Source: an uncultured Oscillospiraceae bacterium
Lineage (GTDB): Bacteria > Bacillota > Clostridia > Oscillospirales > Ruminococcaceae
DNA: 64,000 bases
NCBI GenBank assembly: GCA_910579125.1
Contig: CAJTTH010000007.1
Coordinates: 3,352 to 67,351, forward strand
Direction of reading: 5' to 3'
The notes beneath the pieces are model-generated. The model saw only the letters and a program-made list of their open reading frames with translations. It made no database searches and was not told the DNA's origin. Below are positions 7,880-15,324 of the stretch, in pieces. The first letter of the stretch is position 1; the number at the start of each line of letters is the position of its first letter. Position numbers and translations under genes: made by a program.

Positions 7880-9315
7880 CTGCGTCTGTTATTTCCCCGT
7901 TTATCGCGCGGCGCCATTTGTATCTTGCGGCGGCGCTCCATTTCAGCAAGCTTGCGCTTCTTATTCCTGTGGAGCGTCCTTGCGACCGCATAGGTAATTA
8001 TCAGCGCGATAAGCACTATCACTATCGTTATGAACTGCGGCGACTTGAGGATATTCATCAGCTTTTCCTTATAGTCCTCGACGATATCCAGAACGACCTC
8101 GTTCTCGGTGACGAGCGGAATTTTCGCAAGTGTTTCGCCGTTGAGCCGAAGCTCCAACTCCCCGACGGAAACTCCCTTTTCGACGGGCGCGACAAACGGC
8201 TCGATAACGGGCTTTATCTGCTGAATGGACGTTTTGTCGAGCGTTCTAGGCATAAGCGTATAGAAGTCCTCGGTGGTGACGATGCCCACCTTGTCCGCCT
8301 CCAGCCCCTTTGAAACGTCAACCTGCATCACCTGCTCGTTCGCGCCGATTATCTGCGCATACTCAAACTCGTCGAACGCCCAGTCGTACAGCTTCGCGTG
8401 ATCCTCAAAATGGGTAACGCCCGTTTCGCCCGTGCTGTTTGTATACGGTGCTTGGAGCGTTACCACTAGGTAGCTGTAACCGCCGCGCTCGGCGCACGTT
8501 ACCAGCGAGCAGAAGCCGGGGATATCCTCTCCCCATTCGCCGTTTTTCTTCAGATTGTACGAGTTTATGCTGCCCGTCTTTATGCCCTTGATCCCATCGT
8601 AGTAATAGTCGCTGCTCTCACGCATCATGGCGTTTGTGTGCGTTACGGTAACGCCATCGGGATATGTCTCGTTCTTGGGCATTTCGTATTCGTAAGTATT
8701 GCATATTTTGAGGAAACCGGGATATTTATCCAGCGCGTACTTTGTAATAAGGTACAGATCCTTAGCGGTGGTGTAGTTGTTTTCGTTGAACAATCCGTGC
8801 GTGTTGGCGAAATGCGTGCCCGTGCAGCCTATCTTGTCCGCGGTGTCGTTCATCATCTTTATGAATTTGCTGATGTCGCCGCCGCCGATATTGTAGGCAA
8901 GGATGTTCGCCGCCTCGCAGCCCGACGCAAGCATAAGTCCGTACAGGCAGTCGTTGTAGGTAACGTTCTCCTGAAGCGGCTCTATACCCGCCGTGGACGC
9001 GCCGTAATAGTTGGGATTGTCGCCGTAAAACTCGTTAAAGCACTCGTAGGGGCAATCCACCTTCGCGCTGAAATCCTTGATGTTTTCGAGCGCAACAAGG
9101 CAGGTCATTATTTTGACAGTGGAAGCGGGGTACAATTTTTTGTCGGGATTTTTCGACATAACAACAATATCCGTGTCAAGATTTACCATATACACACCCT
9201 CGCTCGCAAGCTCGAACGGCACGGAAAACGCCGCAAATCCGCTCAAAGTTGGAGCAAATGTTGAAAATAACAGTAATATCGCAAAAAATATTGTGAAAGT
9301 TTTTAGTTTAAACAT
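7876..9315 (-). CDS. dacF: D-alanyl-D-alanine carboxypeptidase (DacF/PBP5 type)
   Basis: A 479-residue penicillin-binding protein with an N-terminal signal sequence, an S11 peptidase domain, a PBP5 C-terminal beta domain and an added C-terminal membrane helix (FITIVIVLIALIITYAV) with a basic tail. The SxxK motif is STVK and the third motif is KTG (GIKTGS). The second motif, normally SxN, reads SGC, so the usual Asn is a Cys. It should trim the terminal D-Ala of peptidoglycan stem peptides outside the membrane. RBS AAAAGGTGA precedes ATG. It is co-transcribed with rlmH. The dacF name is by similarity of family and context. Confidence 0.85.
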   Translation of the reverse strand: MFKLKTFTIFFAILLLFSTFAPTLSGFAAFSVPFELASEGVYMVNLDTDIVVMSKNPDKKLYPASTVKIMTCLVALENIKDFSAKVDCPYECFNEFYGDNPNYYGASTAGIEPLQENVTYNDCLYGLMLASGCEAANILAYNIGGGDISKFIKMMNDTADKIGCTGTHFANTHGLFNENNYTTAKDLYLITKYALDKYPGFLKICNTYEYEMPKNETYPDGVTVTHTNAMMRESSDYYYDGIKGIKTGSINSYNLKKNGEWGEDIPGFCSLVTCAERGGYSYLVVTLQAPYTNSTGETGVTHFEDHAKLYDWAFDEFEYAQIIGANEQVMQVDVSKGLEADKVGIVTTEDFYTLMPRTLDKTSIQQIKPVIEPFVAPVEKGVSVGELELRLNGETLAKIPLVTENEVVLDIVEDYKEKLMNILKSPQFITIVIVLIALIITYAVARTLHRNKKRKLAEMERRRKIQMAPRDKRGNNRRR

Positions 9316-9390
9316 ATAGACAAATCACCTTTTTTCGGTTATTATATTATAAGGGGCTGTTTTTCCGAGCGAAAATATGCCCGCGTTTAT

Positions 9391-9419
9391 ATTATAGCAG
9401 ATTCTTATATAAAAAGTAA
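9391..9419 (-). promoter_or_regulatory. Candidate promoter of dacF-rlmH
   Basis: On the minus strand a perfect TATAAT (9391-9396) lies 17 bp from a poor -35, TTACTT (9414-9419), about 75 bp upstream of dacF. Confidence 0.55.
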
Positions 9420-9420
9420 A

Positions 9421-9683
9421 TAGCTTTTTTGAATTTGTAAGAAATTTGTAAGAACTTGTTCTCACAACCCGAAATGCTCGAATTGCACGCATTATGCCTA
9501 CGACAAAACGCTGCAAATTTTTTCGAGGACGAAGACGTATTATGTGCTACGCGTAAAACGCTGCGACGCAGACGTACTTTATGTATGTCAAGGAGTTTTG
9601 ACGAAGTAATCGGAAAAATTTGCTGCAAGACGAGCGTTTATCGGCTATGAGAAAATGTTCTAATAATTCCACGGAGGGATCGG
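9421..9683. repeat. Gene-free gap with a degenerate tandem duplication
   Basis: No gene is convincing here. The block 9505-9545 and the block 9555-9584 both start AAAACGCTGC and both carry GACG(A/C)AGACGTA followed by TTATGT or TTTATGT, so they look like diverged direct repeats. The 3' end supplies the GGAGG ribosome-binding site of the next gene. The stretch may belong to a dispersed repeat family; copies elsewhere cannot be checked from this window. Confidence 0.4.
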
Positions 9684-10391
9684 ATGATTTACATAACCGG
9701 CGATATCCATGCCGATTTTTCGCGCTTTAAGAATCCCGTGCTCAAAAAGCTGAAAAAACAGGACGCGCTGATAATCTGCGGGGATTTCGGGTTTATATGG
9801 GACGGCAGTCCCAAGGAAAAAAAGCTGCTGAAAAAAATCGGCAAGCTGCCGTACAACGTGCTGTTCGTGGAGGGCACTCACGAAAACTATGACCTGCTCG
9901 AGCAATACGAGGTCGGCGAATGGTGCGGCGGAAAGACGCGGCTCATAAGCGGCAGACTGCGGCAGCTTATGAGAGGACAGGTCTTCGAGATCGCGGGGAA
10001 AACCGTCTTCGCGTTCGGCGGCGGACAGACCGAGGACGTTTACGAGCTGACCGAGGGCTCGAACTGGTGGGCGCGTGAGATACCCTCCGAGGAGGAGCTT
10101 GCCGAGGGCTTGGCGAACCTCGAACGCGTCGGCAACAGCGTGGATTTCGTGGTCACCTACGAGCCGCCCTCGAAAATGCAGGATTTTCTGCTCGGCAGCG
10201 GCGACCGCAACCACATCAACACATACCTCAGCGAGGTCTACGAAAAGATAGATTTCAAGGGGTGGTTTTTCGGGAAGCTGCACATGAACAAGCTCGTTCC
10301 GCCGAAATATTACGCTGTTTACGACGGGATAGTTCCCGCCGATGAAACTAAAATTCCCAATAAAAAAGAACCGAAGAACAAGGAGAAGTGA
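9684..10391 (+). CDS. Calcineurin-like metallophosphoesterase with altered metal ligands
   Basis: 235 residues with the phosphoesterase fold: GDIH near the N-terminus, GDFGFIWD, GTHEN and a C-terminal GKLH. In the usual family these motifs read GD.H, GD..., GNH(E/D), a His before a Pro-rich loop and GH.H. Here Asn is Thr in GTHE, the single His is Tyr in VVTYEPPS, and the first His of the last motif is Lys in GKLH. It may bind fewer metals, or act as a binding protein rather than a phosphatase. Start ATG follows GGAGG. It is 1 bp from the YdbC/PC4 gene, so the two form an operon. Confidence 0.75.
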   Translation: MIYITGDIHADFSRFKNPVLKKLKKQDALIICGDFGFIWDGSPKEKKLLKKIGKLPYNVLFVEGTHENYDLLEQYEVGEWCGGKTRLISGRLRQLMRGQVFEIAGKTVFAFGGGQTEDVYELTEGSNWWAREIPSEEELAEGLANLERVGNSVDFVVTYEPPSKMQDFLLGSGDRNHINTYLSEVYEKIDFKGWFFGKLHMNKLVPPKYYAVYDGIVPADETKIPNKKEPKNKEK

Positions 10392-10392
10392 C

Positions 10393-10632
10393 ATGGCTGA
10401 AATTACATTTGAGATCACAAAGGAGCTCGGAGTTATCTCCGAGACCGCCAAGGGCTGGACGCGCGAGCTGAATATGGTAAGCTGGAACGACCGCGACCCG
10501 AAGTACGATATCCGCGACTGGTCGCCCGACCACACACGTATGAGCAAGGGTGTTTCTCTCACCGAGGAGGAAATGCAGAAGCTCGTCGAGCTGTTCAACG
10601 CGCGCGACGAAGAGGATTCGTTCGAGGAATAA
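10393..10632 (+). CDS. ydbC: YdbC-family PC4-like nucleic-acid-binding protein
   Basis: A 79-residue protein with the compact YdbC/PC4 (p15) fold pattern: FEI..ELGVISE..KGWTRELN, then SWNDR.PKYDIRDW and a C-terminal helix LTEEEMQKLVELF. Homologues bind single-stranded DNA or RNA and are thought to take part in transcription or replication. AGGAG lies within the end of the preceding gene, 1 bp separates stop and ATG, and a strong terminator follows. It ends with an acidic tail. Confidence 0.85.
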   Translation: MAEITFEITKELGVISETAKGWTRELNMVSWNDRDPKYDIRDWSPDHTRMSKGVSLTEEEMQKLVELFNARDEEDSFEE

Positions 10633-10652
10633 ACGTAAAGCAAGCGCAAAAT

Positions 10653-10682
10653 AAAACGCGGCTCATGTCCGAGCCGCGTTTT
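10653..10682 (+). terminator. Intrinsic terminator after ydbC
   Basis: A 12-bp perfect stem (AAAACGCGGCTC with its complement), 6-nt loop, then TTTTATTTT. Confidence 0.9.
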
Positions 10683-10694
10683 ATTTTGCGCCGT

Positions 10695-10953
10695 CCGCAC
10701 GGCAGAGGTCTGAGAACGGTTATCGGCAGAAGATGTTTCTGTGATGTAAGGTAGTGCGTTATGCTGACGACGCCGTGTTAGTAAAGCCTTGCTGAACTTG
10801 TCCGTGAAATTGCCGAGATGAATTTATGACGCTGCGAAAAATTAAAGTAAGTAATGCCGTGACATTATCCGATAATATACGCTTTGTGCCGAAACCGTTT
10901 TAAGGAGCTGCCGAAATGATACTGCCGTCCGTTCTCACACCTCTGCCGTGCGG
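10695..10953. repeat. 259-bp noncoding element bounded by 25-nt inverted repeats
   Basis: The arms 10695-10719 and 10929-10953 are reverse complements over 25 nt with a single C:C mismatch. Inside them CGGCAG (10724-10729) pairs with CTGCCG (10922-10927). The interior has no credible ORF but contains repeated TGCCGA(A/G)A words. It could be a small nonautonomous transposable element or a structured RNA closed by a long-range stem. No target-site duplication or transposase is visible. Confidence 0.6.
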
Positions 10954-11030
10954 TCTGAATTTATCCTCTCATAATATATAGACGTAATTTTTTCGGAAAT
11001 GTTACACTTTTTAAATAATTTTCAAAATTT

Positions 11031-11162
11031 TTAAATATCCGTGATACCCGCGCTTACGACAGCCGCGTCGGGCGCGTTTTCCGAAAGATCTGTTCTGTCC
11101 GCGCACGCGAACAATGTAAATGCCAGTACTGCCGCCGCGAAAATTGCCGCAAATTTTTTCAT
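11031..11162 (-). CDS. 43-residue small lipoprotein
   Basis: Begins MKKFAAIFAAAVLAFTLF and has a lipobox FTLFAC with the modified Cys at residue 20, leaving only about 23 exported residues. A GGGGGT ribosome-binding site lies 8 nt before ATG, and a good promoter is at 11219-11246. The mature part (ADRTDLSENAPDAAV) is short and acidic. Small exported lipoproteins of this size are common but mostly uncharacterised. It lies between the four-repeat membrane protein gene and the inverted-repeat element and may be an independent unit. It could be the decayed start of a longer lipoprotein gene. Confidence 0.65.
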   Translation of the reverse strand: MKKFAAIFAAAVLAFTLFACADRTDLSENAPDAAVVSAGITDI

Positions 11163-11218
11163 ATTATTTACCCCCGTTATTCTGAAATATTAATCTCGAT
11201 TTGGTTTCCCTTTCGGTA

Positions 11219-11246
11219 ATTATATTTTAACACATATTATCTTCAA
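11219..11246 (-). promoter_or_regulatory. Promoter of the small lipoprotein gene
   Basis: On the minus strand TTGAAG (11241-11246), 16-bp spacer, TATAAT (11219-11224). An overlapping alternative TTGAAT-17-TAAAAT is shifted by a few bases. Confidence 0.7.
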
Positions 11247-11348
11247 ATTCAACTACAAAACGGTTACAATTCGGTTACAAATTATTACAAAAGGTTACAA
11301 AATATAGCGGGAACGGTCGTATTTGTGCATAATATGTTGCGGTGCGCA

Positions 11349-14300
11349 TTATGTGCTGCTCGACGATTTGCCGTCGAGCATACAGATTTCGTAAGCCTTC
11401 CATTCGCCGTCGATATAACGGAATTCGTTGCCGATCCTTGTTGTGTCGTACAGCTCTTTAATTGCGGGGTCGTACACAGGCTTGCTCCCCGGCTGCCAAG
11501 ACGTAACATAATAATTTACTGTCGTGAACCTTATGGTATCGGCGGTGTTCTCCACCAACTCATACTCCGTATGAACAAGGTTTTCGGGCAGTTGAGCGGT
11601 GCCGCTCTCATAATAAAGCTGCCCGTCATGCTCGTAAACGTGCGGAGCATTCATGAGCAGAAGCGCGACAGAGTCCTCGGTAAACGCCTTGTACAGCGCG
11701 TCGATAAAGCCCTTGTATTTACAGCCGCTCTCACGGAACGTCTGTCCGTAGCTGTAACGCGGAACAATAGCGCTGTTATAAATATCGGGCGAGTCTTCAT
11801 ATATCTTTATCTGCGCGCGCTGACCCGAGCAGACCTCGCGTTCAACATCGGGGTGCATTGCAGCGATATCCGCGAGCGTTTTCGCCCTGTAAAAGCTTTC
11901 CGTGAAGCCGGGGTTGTTTATCTGCTCGAGCAGCGCCGTCAAGCCCTCGTCCTCGTCAAGTTTTTTACGGTAATTCTCCAGAGCTTTCTCGTAGGTGAAG
12001 TCGGCAAGCGCACTTTCGGGGCGCGGCGTTCCTGTAATTATAACGCTGTTTCCGTGCTCGTCGGTCTGAACGTCGCCGCCGCTTGTTTCCCATGCGGAGG
12101 ATTTGCCGTCATCCATACAGAGCCGCTCCGCACGCCACTTGCCGTTTTCCTTTACAAAGCGGTTGGTTATCCTGTTTATGACGTAGCCGTCCGTGTTGTT
12201 CGGATCAAATTTCGGTTTTATCAGCTCGGGCGCGTTCAGGTCGTAATAATCCCAATCGACCATGTAGCATATCGAATCGAAAACGACCTCGCCGTCAGTG
12301 TTCGTTATAAGCTCGTAATCCGTGTGAACAAGGAAAATATCCTCATACGGGTAGTAGCGCTCGCGGTAATAAAGCGCGCCGTCAAGCTCGCGAAACGCGT
12401 TGGTAAAATTATAAAGCCGTATCGCCTTATCAATATCGCCGCCAAAAATTTCACGGTAAGCCGCTGTAAAGCTGTCGTAGGTGTAGCCTGTTTCATCGTA
12501 AATAAACACCATCGAGCTTATAGGCGTCAGAGATGTGATAGTCGCCGCCTCGTGACCCGACCGTATTTTTTCGGACGGAGCAAGTTCTGTGCCGCCGACG
12601 AGCGCAAGCATATCCGCAAGCGTTCTCGCTCTGTAGTAAATGTCCGTGAAGTCGGGCTTGTTTATCCGCTCTAGCAGCGCCGTCAAGCCCTCATCCTCGT
12701 CGAGTTTTTTACGGTAATTTTCCAGAGTTTCCTCGTAGCTGAAGTCGGCAAGCTCGCTCTCTGGCAGCGGCGTTCCCTCAAGGTGGAACGTCAATTTTGT
12801 CGTATCGAGCTCAATATTGTCCGCACCGTCGTTTATCCTGCCGACGGACGACATATCGCCGAGGAAGCAAAGCTCCTCCGCGCGCCATTTACCGTCCTCC
12901 TTTACAAAGCGGTTGGTAATTCTCGTAACGATATAATCCGACCTTTTGGACGGGTCGTAGGGCTGTTTGCGCCCGAAACCGACAAACGCGTTGTATTCCT
13001 CGGGGCGGATATGATAGCAGAGCGTGTCGAAAACGATCTCGTCTTCCGTGCGGCTTGTAAGCTCATATTCGCTGTGAACAAGCAGCGGGTTTTCGCTGAA
13101 CGCTCTGCACCCCTTGCAGAGCACGCCGTCGTAATCGTAGAAAGTGCCGTGCTCCAGCATATAATAAAAGGTCTCCGAGCCGAACGCATCTTTCAGCGTA
13201 TTGGCAAAGCTGTCGTATGTGAAACACGTTTCGAGATAACGGTCGGCATTCTGATTGTATTCGTCGAGGAAATTCAGCGCAAAGCCCGAGTCCTTTCCCG
13301 TGAAAAGATGCACATTTTCGTTTGCCGCGAGAATTTCCGCTAGCGTGCGCGCGTTGTAGTACCGCTCGGTAAACTCCGCGTCGCCGATCTGCTCCAGAAC
13401 CGCGGTCAGGTTCTCGTCCTTTTTGAGCGTTTCGGTGTATTTCGAGAGCGCCTCGCCGTAATCAAAATCAATATGAGAGCCCTCGGGCAGCGGCGTATAC
13501 TCAAGCACCGACTTGTCCGTGATCTGCGGATACGTTCTGTCAAAGGCGTAAGGGAGCGTATGTTCGGCGTAGCCGTAGTCTATATTCTCGGCTCTCCATA
13601 AGCCGTCCTCTTTTACCAGACGGTTGGTATAAATCGATACAAAGCGCTGACCTTCCTTATTTATATAGCTATCCTTGTTCGCGGAATCGTAAGGCTCGCG
13701 TTCCCCGTCGACGGCATAGTCGTAATACCGCACCGTATTGAAGACGATCTGACTATCCGTGTTCGTTATCAGCTCATAATCGGTATGGACAAGCCCGAAA
13801 AGCCTGTCTTCGCCCGTCTCGTAACCGTCGGCGGCGTATAGTTGTCCGCCGTTGTCGATAAAGCTCCATCTGCTGCTTATTATCAGATTTTCTGCAGCCG
13901 CGTCACAGAAAAACTCGCGGAACAATTGTACAAATCCGCCGTAGCGGTAGCCTGTCTCGTACAGTTCAAAAACAGTGTCGGGATAAGCCGTATCGGTGGT
14001 CGGCTCGGTCACCGTAACGCACGCGCGCATTTGCTTTTCCATTTTTTCTCTCGCCTTGTCCGTCGCGATAACATCCGCGTTCGATATGCCGCTCGTCAAG
14101 TCCGCAAGCGTTCTCGCTTTGACGTAAGCGTCAGCGGCGGCGGAGTCGGATATCTCGCCGAGCAGCGCCGTAAGCTCCTCGGGGAACGTCGCGCGGTAGC
14201 TGTCCGCAAGCGCGTCAAGCGTGTCAAGATCGAAATCCTCCAGCTCGCCGTCGGGAATGGGAGTTCCCACCAACGTCGGAACTCCGTAAACCGCCTCGGC

Positions 14301-14549
14301 GGACGAATTATTGACCTCGCTGCGGCTCGTCTCGATACCGTGGATAAGCCCCGGCAGCTTGGTTATCCCGAAAACCAGCGCCGCGCAAGCTGCCAGAGCC
14401 GCAGCCGCCGAAATTATGACCGTGCGCTTCGACATTCTCCACGGAACGTATTCTATATACATATCGGGTCCCGACGCGGTCTGCTCGGCTTCTTTGATGT
14501 ATTTATCGTCAATGTCGTTGAACAGGTTGAAAAATTTATTGTCAGCCAT
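11349..14549 (-). CDS. Membrane-anchored protein with four ~245-residue extracytoplasmic repeats, paired with an ECF sigma factor
   Basis: 1066 residues. A cytoplasmic N-terminus (MADNKFFNLFNDIDDKYI) precedes one membrane helix near residues 45-65 (VIISAAAALAACAALVF). Four tandem repeats start near residues 93, 350, 590 and 838. Each begins with a TP.P.(G/S).L.DF-like segment and contains KARTLA or RARTLAD, YEL..(N/R)T...I.F.T..YY and NRFVKEDGKWRAE. The start is the second ATG, 8 nt from AAGGGG; the first ATG is only 2 nt away. It overlaps the sigma gene by 8 bp. Topology and coupling fit an anti-sigma factor or sensor for that sigma factor, but there is no recognised zinc anti-sigma motif. 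The repeat family is not one I can name. Repeats 3 and 4 are the most alike, which suggests recent duplication. Confidence 0.8.
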   Translation of the reverse strand: MADNKFFNLFNDIDDKYIKEAEQTASGPDMYIEYVPWRMSKRTVIISAAAALAACAALVFGITKLPGLIHGIETSRSEVNNSSAEAVYGVPTLVGTPIPDGELEDFDLDTLDALADSYRATFPEELTALLGEISDSAAADAYVKARTLADLTSGISNADVIATDKAREKMEKQMRACVTVTEPTTDTAYPDTVFELYETGYRYGGFVQLFREFFCDAAAENLIISSRWSFIDNGGQLYAADGYETGEDRLFGLVHTDYELITNTDSQIVFNTVRYYDYAVDGEREPYDSANKDSYINKEGQRFVSIYTNRLVKEDGLWRAENIDYGYAEHTLPYAFDRTYPQITDKSVLEYTPLPEGSHIDFDYGEALSKYTETLKKDENLTAVLEQIGDAEFTERYYNARTLAEILAANENVHLFTGKDSGFALNFLDEYNQNADRYLETCFTYDSFANTLKDAFGSETFYYMLEHGTFYDYDGVLCKGCRAFSENPLLVHSEYELTSRTEDEIVFDTLCYHIRPEEYNAFVGFGRKQPYDPSKRSDYIVTRITNRFVKEDGKWRAEELCFLGDMSSVGRINDGADNIELDTTKLTFHLEGTPLPESELADFSYEETLENYRKKLDEDEGLTALLERINKPDFTDIYYRARTLADMLALVGGTELAPSEKIRSGHEAATITSLTPISSMVFIYDETGYTYDSFTAAYREIFGGDIDKAIRLYNFTNAFRELDGALYYRERYYPYEDIFLVHTDYELITNTDGEVVFDSICYMVDWDYYDLNAPELIKPKFDPNNTDGYVINRITNRFVKENGKWRAERLCMDDGKSSAWETSGGDVQTDEHGNSVIITGTPRPESALADFTYEKALENYRKKLDEDEGLTALLEQINNPGFTESFYRAKTLADIAAMHPDVEREVCSGQRAQIKIYEDSPDIYNSAIVPRYSYGQTFRESGCKYKGFIDALYKAFTEDSVALLLMNAPHVYEHDGQLYYESGTAQLPENLVHTEYELVENTADTIRFTTVNYYVTSWQPGSKPVYDPAIKELYDTTRIGNEFRYIDGEWKAYEICMLDGKSSSST

Positions 14550-15117
14550 TGTCATAACCCCTTTTCTTCAGATATTTTTTAAGCTCCGCGCGCGTTCTGG
14601 AAAGCGTCGCGGAAACGTTGTTCTCGGTCATTCCGAACGACGCGGCGAGCTCGGATATCCCGTCGCAATACCAGTACCGCCGCACGAATATCCTCCGCTT
14701 ATCCGCCGTGAGCCTGCTGAGAAAGCGGTTTATCTCCTCCAGAAGCTCGCGGCGCTCGGCGGTCTCGGCTACATCGCCGCCCGCGAAAGCCTCCAGCTCC
14801 TCAAGCTCCTCGAACACTAAGTCGACCGCTCCCCCGCCGCGTTTTTCACGGCGTTCGCTTTTCCAACGGTTAAGCGAGATGTTTTTCGCGATCTTCGCCA
14901 GATACGCGGACAATATCTTCGGCTTTGCGGGCGGAATGCTTTCCCACGCTTTCAGCCACGTATCGTTCAGACACTCCTCCGCGTCCTCGCTGTTTTGCAG
15001 AATATTCCGCGCTATCGAGCCGCAAAGCCCGCCGAATTTCTCCGAGACCGCGCGCACGGCGTTCTCATCGCGGCTGTTGAACAGCTCCAGTATTTCGTTA
15101 TCATTCAAAACGCCCAC
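14542..15117 (-). CDS. ECF-type RNA polymerase sigma factor
   Basis: 191 residues with sigma-70 region 2 (LCGSIARNILQNSEDAEECL, NDTWLKAWESIP) and region 4 (LTADKRRIFVRRYWY, ELAASFGMTENNVSATLSR). The GTG at 15117 was chosen because GGAGG lies 8 nt upstream; the frame stays open for 28 more codons to 15201, but those residues do not look like a sigma factor and have no SD. It overlaps the membrane protein gene by 8 bp, the usual arrangement of a sigma factor and its membrane regulator. It should direct RNA polymerase to a small stress or envelope regulon, probably including its own operon. Confidence 0.9.
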   Translation of the reverse strand: MGVLNDNEILELFNSRDENAVRAVSEKFGGLCGSIARNILQNSEDAEECLNDTWLKAWESIPPAKPKILSAYLAKIAKNISLNRWKSERREKRGGGAVDLVFEELEELEAFAGGDVAETAERRELLEEINRFLSRLTADKRRIFVRRYWYCDGISELAASFGMTENNVSATLSRTRAELKKYLKKRGYDNG

Positions 15118-15282
15118 CGCCCTTTCCTCCGTTTCTTGTGAAATTTCCGCAGAACCGCACATACGCAGCTCCATTGAACCGACGCCGCCCAAACCGCTCA
15201 CTCCCTTGTCTTTTTATCGTGAGGTTTTCTCCTCTATTATTTATGACAACGTTTTATTTACTTTCTGACAATTTTTATAAAA

Positions 15283-15310
15283 AATTTGCCCCGTTTTTTC
15301 GGGGCAAATT
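15283..15310. terminator. Intrinsic terminator between gatB and the sigma factor gene
   Basis: AATTTGCCCCG pairs with its complement around a TTTTTT loop. It lies 15 bp past the gatB stop on the minus strand. Confidence 0.8.
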
Positions 15311-15324
15311 CATAGCTTTCAAAA

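Noticed and set aside
9456..9650. 64-codon open frame in the dacF upstream gap
   Set aside because: It runs through the diverged tandem repeat, has no ribosome-binding site and is Arg/Cys/Ser-rich. More likely noncoding repeat sequence.
11325..12674. 449-codon open frame antisense to the four-repeat membrane protein
   Set aside because: No ribosome-binding site or recognisable domain. The opposite frame has repeated conserved blocks and is coupled to the sigma gene.
11349..14549. CRISPR or short DNA tandem repeats
   Set aside because: The repeats here are about 740 bp protein-level repeats inside one gene. No array of 25-40 bp direct repeats with spacers was seen anywhere in the window.
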